A program made the translations under genes and the position numbers. This document shows positions 1 through 7,152 of a stretch of DNA of 64,000 bases, piece after piece. Below the pieces are notes generated by a model, which worked only from the letters and a program-made list of their open reading frames with translations, had not been told where the DNA came from and did no database searches. This DNA comes from JAGQRJ01 sp041402045. Its GTDB lineage: Bacteria > Planctomycetota > J058. The DNA lies in contig JAWKSZ010000004.1 in NCBI GenBank assembly GCA_041402045.1, positions 62,001-126,000 on the forward strand, in the 5' to 3' direction. Numbering within the stretch: position 1 is the stretch's first letter; each line of letters begins with the position of its first letter.

Positions 1-12
1 TCGATTGATCAC
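1..12 (-). CDS. Start of next RND efflux permease (partial, off window)
   Basis: The minus strand opens a new reading frame with GTG at position 12 (first residues M-I-N-R). A CAGGAG ribosome-binding site lies about 8 bases upstream, directly after the stop of the adaptor gene. In CzcCBA-type operons the RND permease follows the adaptor, and many such permeases begin with a short M-I-x-R segment before the first transmembrane helix. Only four codons are in the window, so the identification rests on position, spacing and operon logic. Confidence 0.4.
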
Positions 13-27
13 GCGAGGACTCCTGGC

Positions 28-1548
28 CTAGTGAGAGTGCCCGCCGCCGAGCTCGCCTTGACGAGCCGCCGACTTGAGCGTGAACGTGCCTTCGATGACC
101 ACGCGGTCGCCTGCCTTCAGACCACTCTTGATCTCGACCAAGTCAGCGCCCCGAGCGCCGATGACGACCTCGCGCCGCACGAACCGCTGCTTGGGCCCCC
201 CGTCGTGGTCGTCATGACCCGCGTGGTCGTCGTGGCCGGCCTTGGTCTTGTCGTGCTCGTCGTGGCCTTCGTGGTCGTCATGGCCGGCCTCGGCCTCGTC
301 GTGACCCTCGTGGTCGTCGTGGGAGTCCTCTCCCTCGTCGTGACCCTCGTGGTCGTCGTGGCCAGCCGCGGGAGCGCCGTCCAAGGCCACGAACACATAG
401 TTCCGCTCCCCTTCGTGAACGATCGCTCGCTCCGGGACTGTGACCGCAGCCTGTTGCTCGGCGAGGATGAGCTCGACGGTGCCGAATAGGCCCGGGCGAA
501 GGGGGAACTTCTCGTTCCAACCGGCGATCGCGGTGTTGGGGAGCTCTACGCGCACCTTGCAAGCTCGGCTCGTGGGATCGACGTGGTAGTCGAGGAAGGT
601 GACCTCGCCGGTGAGCGTGACCCCAGGGAACGCTTCCAGGCGGATTTCAGCCTTCTGGCCGCGCTGGACCCGGCGCAGGTCCCGCTCGTAGACGCTGGCG
701 ACGACCCACACGCGGCTCAGGTCCTGGATCAGGAACAGCTTGCTCGACGTCTCGACGTACTCGTTCTCAGTGATGTCCCGGGCAACGAGCACGCCCCCCC
801 GCGGAGCCCTTAAGGGGTAGCGTCCGTGCCCGTGCTCCTCGTCCTTGTCGAGGCCCTGCAGGTCCTCGGTGCTCAGGCCCAGGATCCTGAGACGCTCTTC
901 AGCGGTGTGAAGTTGGATCTGGCGCTGGTTGATCTCCCCGCCCAGGGCGAGCACTCTGCTGTCTCGGTCCAGGCGCGCCTGCGCCAGGGCCTTCTCGGCC
1001 TCGTAGTAGGGGCGCAGGGTCGTGATTTCCTGGTCCTTGAGCTTCTCCTCACGCTCGAAGATCGTTTGAGCGACCTGCACCCCGCGCTCTAGCAGGACGG
1101 TCTCTTGCTCGAGCATGCGCCGGGCAGCATCGACGGACGCTCGCGCCTCCATGTAGGTGCTCGCGGCCTGGCCGAGCTCGGTGCTATCCAGCTCACAGAG
1201 GATCTCGTCCGCTTCAACCATGTCGCCGAGCTTCTTGCGAATGCTGCGGACCAGGCCCGGGACCTTCGGCGTCACGTGAGCCTGGGTGTCCAGGTTCTCG
1301 TGGACGACGGCAGTCAGGCGCAGCCGCTCGGTGACGACAGCGGGTCCGGCGACCTGCGTTTGGATCCCAGCCGCCTTGACCTGCCCGCTGGCGAGGGATA
1401 CTTCGTTGCTGCTCGCTCCAGGAGGACCGTGGTCGTCATGCCCTGCGTGTCCGTCGCCTCCGCTGCCGTCGCAGCCAGAGAGGACGAGCGTCGTGAGCAG
1501 GATCGCGAAACTGGAGGTGGCAGCCGCGTTGCCGTGGAGGTGCTTCAC
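28..1548 (-). CDS. czcB: CzcB-like RND efflux periplasmic adaptor with His-rich insert
   Basis: Membrane-fusion protein (506 aa) that would bridge an inner-membrane RND metal pump to its TolC-type channel. It starts with a lipoprotein-type signal (lipobox LVLSGC, Cys26). The barrel-sandwich segment (VTPKVPGLVRSI...LGDMVEADEIL, about 91-120), a long alpha hairpin and the beta-barrel (RVWVVASVYERD) follow in the usual order. Between the barrel and the membrane-proximal domain (about residues 395-455) lies an insert built from GHDDHEGHDE-like repeats, likely binding Zn or Co; the tail ends GGGHSH. The GTG start overlaps the stop of the upstream czcC-like gene by GTGA, indicating translational coupling. 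Adaptor identity is secure; the metal is inferred from the His repeats. Confidence 0.88.
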   Translation of the reverse strand: MKHLHGNAAATSSFAILLTTLVLSGCDGSGGDGHAGHDDHGPPGASSNEVSLASGQVKAAGIQTQVAGPAVVTERLRLTAVVHENLDTQAHVTPKVPGLVRSIRKKLGDMVEADEILCELDSTELGQAASTYMEARASVDAARRMLEQETVLLERGVQVAQTIFEREEKLKDQEITTLRPYYEAEKALAQARLDRDSRVLALGGEINQRQIQLHTAEERLRILGLSTEDLQGLDKDEEHGHGRYPLRAPRGGVLVARDITENEYVETSSKLFLIQDLSRVWVVASVYERDLRRVQRGQKAEIRLEAFPGVTLTGEVTFLDYHVDPTSRACKVRVELPNTAIAGWNEKFPLRPGLFGTVELILAEQQAAVTVPERAIVHEGERNYVFVALDGAPAAGHDDHEGHDEGEDSHDDHEGHDEAEAGHDDHEGHDEHDKTKAGHDDHAGHDDHDGGPKQRFVRREVVIGARGADLVEIKSGLKAGDRVVIEGTFTLKSAARQGELGGGHSH

Positions 1549-2966
1549 TTGGACTCCTCTTCGTGGGTCTCGGAGGCGGATGGGAGGGGGGTGCGGGCGG
1601 ACGGGAGCAGACGCCCGCAGGCGCTGTCGAGTCGGATGCGCGCTTCGGCCGACGCTTGGCGCGCTGCCAGGAAGCGGGCCTGGGTATCCAGGACTTGCCG
1701 CTGGGCGGTGAGGATCTCGAGGGGGGTGACCTCGCGCGCTTGGAAGGCGCGTTCGGTGAGGCGCAGGGTCTCTTCGGTTTGGGGGCCCAGGCTGTTCTCG
1801 AAGAGCTCGAGCACGGCCCGAGCCTGGTTCCCCTGGGTCAGCGCAGCGTGGATCTCGGCGCGAGTTCGCTGCACGGCGACCGTCACGCGGTGCCGGGCGG
1901 CGTCACGGCTTCGTTGGGCGGTCTCGACTGCGGCTTCGTTGAACCAGGTGAAGATCGGGAGCTGGATGGCGATCCCGGTGCCGATCTCGATCTGAGGCCA
2001 CTGGCGGGCACATTCCAGCCGCAGCTGCTCTTCTGCCTGCTGGTAGTCCGCCAGAACTTCCTGCAGGTCGGGTCGGCGCTCCAGCGACTCGGTGACGAGC
2101 TGGCTGGCGTCCTCAGCGGGGGTGCCTGGCGGAAGCGTGAAGCGATCGAGGGAATCCTGGAGCTCCCTGTCAAGCGCGGGGGGGAGGCCCAGGAGCCCAT
2201 TCAGAGCCTGCTGCGCCTGGTTGGCCGCGTTTCGAGCGCCGAGCACGTCAGCGCGCACCGTGTCCGCAGCCACTCGCGCCAGGCCCTCCTCGAGCGCCGT
2301 CGCCGCCCCGGCCGCGCGCGCGCGAGAGAAGTACTGCAGGGTTTGCTGAGCGATCTCGGCCACGCGCTCGAACTGCGCGAGGCTGGCACGCGCGACGAGC
2401 AGCCGGACGTAGGCCAGATGGACGTCACGAACCAGCGCTCACTCGGCGCCGGCAAGGCGCGCGGCAGTGGATTGGATCTGGGCGCGGGCAACCCCCTCCT
2501 TGGAGTCGATCTCTCCCCAGCGGGGTACCTCCCAACTCAAGCTGACCCCGGTGAGCCAGGACGTGGAGTCGACCTTTCCCTCGATGATCGCGTCTGCGAT
2601 CGGGTCCCCGGCGCTCCACCCGATCACTGGATCGGACAGGAGCCCGGCCTGCACGAGCTGCGCCTCCGCGACGCCGACGTCGGCGCGGAGCGCAGTGAGG
2701 GTCGGGTTGCGGCGCACCGCGATGGCCGACGCCTCGAGCAGGGTCAAGCCGTCAGACACGTCGAACGACGTGACCACCGCTGCGACGTCTCCCGCTGAGA
2801 CTCCGTCCAGCCCAACCGCGTCGAGTGCTCGAAGGATCTCGATCGGCTCGACGGGGTCGGCCTCGTAGCTCGTGCAGCCGGCCAAGAGCGCGGCGAGGCC
2901 AAGGGACAGCACAGCACGCGGCGCGGACGTTGAGCGCGGATGTGGGGTTTGGTTCTGGGGAGGCAT
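1545..2966 (-). pseudogene. czcC: CzcC-like outer-membrane efflux channel, interrupted by in-frame TGA
   Basis: TolC/CzcC-family lipoprotein (lipobox LLAGC, then TSYEADPVEP as in other CzcC proteins). The reading frame runs from ATG 2966 to a TGA at 2439-2441 and continues in the same frame to 1545 without any shift. The text around the stop reads ...ARLAGAE-stop-ALVRDVHLAYVRL..., a normal TolC coiled-coil sequence on both sides. CGA (Arg) to TGA is the simplest explanation. Without the stop the protein would be about 473 aa, the usual size of the family. The downstream part keeps its own GTG codon (2363) but would lack signal peptide and first repeat. It is a recent nonsense mutation, a sequencing error, or, much less likely, recoding. 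Confidence 0.8.
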
Positions 2967-3076
2967 GCTTCTCTCTCGCTCGTGGGGGGACGGAGCACCG
3001 CTGGCGCCCCAGGGGCGTCCGCGGGTTCACACGACGCCGGGGTCAGGCGAAAGGGCCTGGTGCCGACGGGAGAGAT

Positions 3077-3490
3077 CTAGCAGCGAATGACGATGGTTCT
3101 TAGGAAATCGAGCTGGGCTTCGCCGGGGCTCCGATTGCGCGCGCGGAAGCTTGGCTGGCCTCGGGGACACGGGAGTTCGGGGAGCACCGCGAACAGGGAT
3201 AGGGGAGGTAGCGGAGGGGGAGTGGAGTTCTCGACTCGCTGGCACGGACCAAGGACGCTGTCTTCACAGCCTCTGCAACCCCCTTGCTCGTGTTCGGAGA
3301 CCTGCGGGCTGGAGCCTGGAGCAGCGTTGGTCGGCTGGGGCGTGCTGCAGCATTCAGCCGCGCTCCACTCGAACGAAACCTGCCCGTCGGCCTCTTGGCA
3401 CAAGACGAGCCCCGAGCCGAAGATGGCGAAGGCCACCTGCGAGAGCAGGACGAGGACAATGACGAGGGTAGGAGGCTTTCGGATGGACAT
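3077..3490 (-). CDS. Small Cys-rich secreted protein upstream of czc operon
   Basis: 137-aa protein with an N-terminal signal or anchor helix (residues 8-30, PTLVIVLVLLSQVAFAIF). It has a Cys pattern LC-QE...ECC...GCRGCED, a Pro-rich middle and a C-terminal end LRTIVIRC. No database family was recognised. It resembles the products at 3563-3964 and 13437-13919 in the signal, the L/V-C-x-x start, the CC pair, the GC-x-x-C/D motif and the T-V-x-I/L-R-C end. It sits just upstream of the broken czcC, the position held by CzcI in Cupriavidus czc operons, so a periplasmic metal-sensing or buffering role is conceivable. That is inference. No good Shine-Dalgarno marks the start. Confidence 0.6.
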   Translation of the reverse strand: MSIRKPPTLVIVLVLLSQVAFAIFGSGLVLCQEADGQVSFEWSAAECCSTPQPTNAAPGSSPQVSEHEQGGCRGCEDSVLGPCQRVENSTPPPLPPLSLFAVLPELPCPRGQPSFRARNRSPGEAQLDFLRTIVIRC

Positions 3491-3562
3491 GGCACGCAGC
3501 TAGAGGGAGGGATCGAGACTCCGACGCGCAGATAGCGCGTCAGCGCAAGACTCGTCCGGTCT

Positions 3563-3964
3563 CTAGCAGCGCAGGTTGACGGTACGGAGCGCCGTCAACT
3601 CCCCATCAGGCCATGGACTGGGCGTCTGAGCGGGCTGAGGCGAAGCACAGGCTTCCCAAGACCAAGCTGCGTGATCGATCGTGAAGACGGCCGACGACAG
3701 GGCAACTGAGCGCGCCCCCTCGTCGTGCTTCAAAGAGACGACAAGGGCGGCGTCTTCACAGCCACCGCAGTCGTCCTGATCGCGAACCTGCTCAACGCCG
3801 TCCGACTGAGGGGTATCCACCACGCAGCAGTTGGAGAGGATGAATTCCAGGACCTGAGTCCCGCTCCCCTCTTGGCAAACCACGAAGGCGGGAGTGAAGA
3901 CCGCGAGCAGGAGCTGTGAGAACAGCGTTGAGAAAATAATCGCGTTACGCACGGTCCGCTTCAC
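3563..3964 (-). CDS. Second small Cys-rich secreted protein
   Basis: About 133 aa from the GTG at 3964. The open frame extends upstream to 4054, but the signal-peptide-like stretch (KRTVRNAIIFSTLFSQLLLA) begins at this GTG. It is followed by FVVCQE, NCC, DCGGCEDAAL and the terminal LRTVNLRC, the same order of Cys motifs and the same tail as the neighbour at 3077-3490. The two lie in tandem and are probably an old duplication. Secretion to the periplasm is predicted from the leader; metal binding through the Cys pairs is inferred. No recognised enzyme motif. Confidence 0.55.
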   Translation of the reverse strand: MKRTVRNAIIFSTLFSQLLLAVFTPAFVVCQEGSGTQVLEFILSNCCVVDTPQSDGVEQVRDQDDCGGCEDAALVVSLKHDEGARSVALSSAVFTIDHAAWSWEACASPQPAQTPSPWPDGELTALRTVNLRC

Positions 3965-4138
3965 TTGCACATGAATAGCACACGCGCGGGGAGGCTGGCA
4001 AGCCCCTCGGTGTCCAGACGCGGAATCAACTGGCCCAAGCTCAACGCTCACCAAGGCTCCAGGCTCGTGATCAAGGACGACTCGAATTCGCTGGTTCGCT
4101 GGGTCAACCTGCCGACTGCGCCGCGGATGCCTCGCACG

Positions 4139-4465
4139 TCAATGACCGTCGTCATGCGGGGAATCAAGACCGGTGTCTGCGTTCCGCGCCTTGTCGTCAG
4201 ACGCTGGGGCGTTCGTGGACGGCGAGTCCTGATGGTCGTGCTGGTGCTTGTGCTCGTGCGCGGGCATGAGTCGACGAGACAGTCTCCACGCGAATAGTCC
4301 AGTAACTGCAAGAACGAACACAGCTAGAGCGATGAGTGCCTTCGGGCCCAAGGCCAGGGACGGGGACTCCAGCCGCTCGCTTTGAGCACGGGTCTTATCC
4401 GCTCGCTTGCGCTTCTTGGCTCGTTGAGAGTGGCGGCGTTTCTTTCGAGACGGCTTTCTTCCCAT
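4139..4465 (-). CDS. Small basic single-pass membrane protein with His-rich tail
   Basis: About 108 aa from the ATG at 4465, chosen because GGAGG lies five bases upstream; an upstream in-frame GTG at 4498 overlaps the ATPase stop but has no better site. The N-terminus is Lys/Arg-rich (MGRKPSRKKRRHSQRAKKRK), followed by a transmembrane helix (ALIALAVFVLAVTGLFAW) and a periplasmic-side tail with HEHKHQHDHQD and a final HDDGH. By the positive-inside rule the His tail would face the periplasm. It directly follows the Zn/Cd-type ATPase gene, so it may help hand over or bind exported metal. Function is not known. Confidence 0.6.
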   Translation of the reverse strand: MGRKPSRKKRRHSQRAKKRKRADKTRAQSERLESPSLALGPKALIALAVFVLAVTGLFAWRLSRRLMPAHEHKHQHDHQDSPSTNAPASDDKARNADTGLDSPHDDGH

Positions 4466-4494
4466 GCGGTCCTCCGAAAGGCAGGCGAACTCAC

Positions 4495-6738
4495 TCACTC
4501 GGGGCCCGGCGGGTCAGCTCTGTCATTGAGGAGCCGGAGGGCATTGAACACGACGAGCAAAGAGGCCCCCATGTCGGCAGCGATCGCCGCCCAGAGGGAG
4601 GCGAGCCCGGCGAATGTCAGCACCACGAACACAGCCTTGATCGCGAGCGCGAACACCGTGTTCTGTTGGATCACCGAGAGCGTTCGTTGGCTATGGCCCA
4701 CCAACCAGGCCAGTTTGGACAAATCGTCGGTCATGAGCGCGACGTCTGCGGTCTCGACGGCGACGTCGGTCCCCATGGCACCCATGGCCACGCCAATGCT
4801 CGCGCGAGCGAGGGCAGGCGCGTCGTTGACGCCGTCGCCGATCATGGCGATCGGACCGAACTCTCGTTCGAGCGCCACCACGGCCTCGACCTTGTCCGCA
4901 GGGAGCAGCTCCGCGCGGACGTCGGTGATCCGGACCTCAGCAGCGACGGCCTTCGCGGTCTCGGCGTTGTCTCCCGTCAACATGCTGACGCCCGTGACCC
5001 CAGCTGCCTTGAGCGCGGCGACCGAGGCCTTGGCGTCCGCCCGCACCGCGTCAGCGAGGGTCAAGAACCCACACACATGATCGTCTCGCCCGACGACGAC
5101 GACTGAGCGGCTGGCCGAGGCGTGCTGTTCGAGGACCTCGTGGACTCCAGGTTCCTCCTGGCCGCGCTCTTCCAGCCAGCGATGCGAGCCCAGCCAATAT
5201 TCCCGACCGTCCACAGTTCCCAGCGCTCCCTTGCCAGGAATGATCGTGACGCCTTCGACCGCGGGGATCTCGATCGCCTGCTCCCGCGCGTGCGCCACGA
5301 TCGCTCGAGCGAGGGGGTGATCGCTGTGCTGCTCGACGGCCGCGGCCGCCGCGAGGAGCTGCTCCGGAGTGTGGTCGTCGTGCGGGATCACCTCCACGAC
5401 CCTGGGGTGGCCCTCGGTCAGGGTCCCGGTCTTGTCGAGCGCGACGACCTTGATGCTCGCGGGGACCTCCAGGAATCGGCCGCCCTTGACCAAGACCCCG
5501 TTCCGCGCGGCTGCCGCGAGCCCAGACACTACGGCGACCGGGGTCGCGATGACCAAGGCGCACGGACAACCGATCACCAGGAGCACCAGCGCCCGGTAGA
5601 ACCACTCCGACCAGTTCGCGTCGAATAGAAGGGGCGGCCCGATCCACACCGCTGCGGCCAGGGCGAACACGATCGGAGTGTAGATTCGCGCGAAGCGCTC
5701 GACCCACTGCTCGGAGTCGGAGCGGTCCTTGCGGGCTTCGCCCACCATGCGCACGATCTGAGCCAGGGTCGTGTCAGCCGCCGTCTTGGTGGCCTTGACG
5801 TCCACCGAGCCGTTCCCGTTGATCGTCCCCGCGTAGACTTCGCTCCCAGGTTCCTTGAACACCAGCCGGCTCTCACCCGTGATCGGAGCCTGGTCGACCT
5901 CAGTACGTCCGTCCACGACGACCCCGTCGAGGCCGAAGCGCTCGCCCGGTCTGACGTTGAACACCGTCCCGACGGAGACGCTGGCGGGGTCCACCTCGAC
6001 GAGCTCGCCCCCACGCCGCACGCGCACCTTGGGCGGAGCCAGGGCGAGGAGGGTCTCGACTGCGCGGCGAGCGCGGCCGACGCTCCAAGCTTCGAGGGCC
6101 AGCGAGAGCGCAAACAGGAACGAGACGGCGGCGGCTTCGAACCACTCCCCGAGTCCGATCGCTCCGGCGACCGCGAGGGTCATGAGCAGGTTCATGTCGG
6201 GGCGAACCGAGAGCAGAGAGCGCCAGGCCTTGGGGAGGACGAGGAGGAGCCCCGCGATCACCGCGATCCCGTAGGCCGTGATCGCTGGCCAGGGAACGAC
6301 GTGGCCACCCTCGGCGAGCCCCTCGCTGCCGACCGCCTCGCTGAGGCTGGTCAGGCTCGCGTGCAGGGCAAAGCCAAGGGCGACGCCCGCGCCGCTGAGC
6401 GCGGCGAGGACGCTGCGCCCATGAGCCTCCCACCAAGTGGCAGGCGGCGGTCCGCCTGCACCGATCGGCTGGGCGTGCATGCCGGTCGTGGCGACCGCAG
6501 CTACTACCACCTCGGTGTCGATCCGGCCGGGGACTTCCATGACCCCGGCCAGGACGTCGAAGGACAGCTCGTCAGGGGAGACCACATCCGAGAGGGCCTC
6601 CCGCAAGGCGCCGATCTCTTCGGCACAGTCCATGCCCCGAACCTGGTAGCGCACTCCGGCGCCTGCGCTGGGCGCGCCGGTGCTTGGCGCCGGTGCTGCG
6701 CACTCGTCCTCGCAGTGGCGCTCCGGGTCGTGATTCAT
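4495..6738 (-). CDS. zntA: Zn/Cd-type P1B ATPase (ZntA/CadA-like)
   Basis: 747-aa heavy-metal exporting P-type ATPase of the inner membrane. It has a degenerate N-terminal HMA fold (GMDCAEEI), eight predicted membrane helices, the TGES actuator motif, the ion-channel motif CPC (IGCPCALVIATP), the phosphorylation loop DKTGTLTEG, the SDHPLARAI nucleotide-site motif and MIGDGVNDAPALA. The N-x5-K pattern in helix 7 (QNTVFALAIK) and D-x-G in helix 8 (AADMGAS) are the signature of the Zn2+/Cd2+/Pb2+ subgroup P1B-2. It follows a CzcCBA system in the same direction with a 15-18 base gap to the lipoprotein gene, so cytoplasmic and periplasmic zinc export are co-encoded. Confidence 0.93.
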   Translation of the reverse strand: MNHDPERHCEDECAAPAPSTGAPSAGAGVRYQVRGMDCAEEIGALREALSDVVSPDELSFDVLAGVMEVPGRIDTEVVVAAVATTGMHAQPIGAGGPPPATWWEAHGRSVLAALSGAGVALGFALHASLTSLSEAVGSEGLAEGGHVVPWPAITAYGIAVIAGLLLVLPKAWRSLLSVRPDMNLLMTLAVAGAIGLGEWFEAAAVSFLFALSLALEAWSVGRARRAVETLLALAPPKVRVRRGGELVEVDPASVSVGTVFNVRPGERFGLDGVVVDGRTEVDQAPITGESRLVFKEPGSEVYAGTINGNGSVDVKATKTAADTTLAQIVRMVGEARKDRSDSEQWVERFARIYTPIVFALAAAVWIGPPLLFDANWSEWFYRALVLLVIGCPCALVIATPVAVVSGLAAAARNGVLVKGGRFLEVPASIKVVALDKTGTLTEGHPRVVEVIPHDDHTPEQLLAAAAAVEQHSDHPLARAIVAHAREQAIEIPAVEGVTIIPGKGALGTVDGREYWLGSHRWLEERGQEEPGVHEVLEQHASASRSVVVVGRDDHVCGFLTLADAVRADAKASVAALKAAGVTGVSMLTGDNAETAKAVAAEVRITDVRAELLPADKVEAVVALEREFGPIAMIGDGVNDAPALARASIGVAMGAMGTDVAVETADVALMTDDLSKLAWLVGHSQRTLSVIQQNTVFALAIKAVFVVLTFAGLASLWAAIAADMGASLLVVFNALRLLNDRADPPGPE

Positions 6739-6756
6739 GGTTGCCGTATGTGTTGG

Positions 6757-7152
6757 TTAGTGGTCATGCCCGTCCCCTTCGGAGTGTTCGTCGCTGTTAC
6801 TACTGGCGCTGGCCGGCTTCTTCTTCAAGAACTCTTGCTCCAGCTCGGGATGGCAGGTGAAGCACTGCGAGTCGGCCAGTGCATGCTGCTCGCACCAATC
6901 GCCCTTCTCCTTGAAGCCCGCGACCAAGGTCTCGTCGCAGCGACTGCAGATCGATTCCGGGACACCGTGCTCGGGGCACCAGTCGGCGGCCTCCTTCTTC
7001 TGGACAAGCGGGGCAGCAGGCGTGGCCGGGGTCTCAGCAGGGGCCGGCGTCGCCGGTTGAGCGCTGTTGTCCGGGCAGCCCAGCAAGGTCAGCGCGAGGG
7101 CAGGCAGCGCGAGGAGTTGAACGGTTCGAGAGGGACGACGAAGGTGAGTCAC
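6757..7152 (-). CDS. Lipoprotein with DWCxEHGVPESxCxxC metal-binding repeats
   Basis: 131-aa lipoprotein. The GTG at 7152 is preferred because it overlaps the permease stop (GTGA) and is followed by a clean signal peptide ending in LTLLGC; a longer frame upstream has no leader. The mature part holds two copies of a Cys/His motif: DWCPEHGVPESICSRC and DWCEQHALADSQCFTCHPE. The tail is EHSEGDGHDH. The same motif occurs three times in the adaptor encoded two genes upstream. Each copy has three Cys and one His with spacing suited to one metal ion. A periplasmic metal-binding role next to CzcCBA and ZntA is inferred. Confidence 0.7.
   Translation of the reverse strand: MTHLRRPSRTVQLLALPALALTLLGCPDNSAQPATPAPAETPATPAAPLVQKKEAADWCPEHGVPESICSRCDETLVAGFKEKGDWCEQHALADSQCFTCHPELEQEFLKKKPASASSNSDEHSEGDGHDH

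Noticed and set aside
2363..2438. Two separate genes instead of one broken czcC
   Set aside because: The 25 codons between stop and next start encode normal TolC sequence in the same frame; the second part has no signal peptide.
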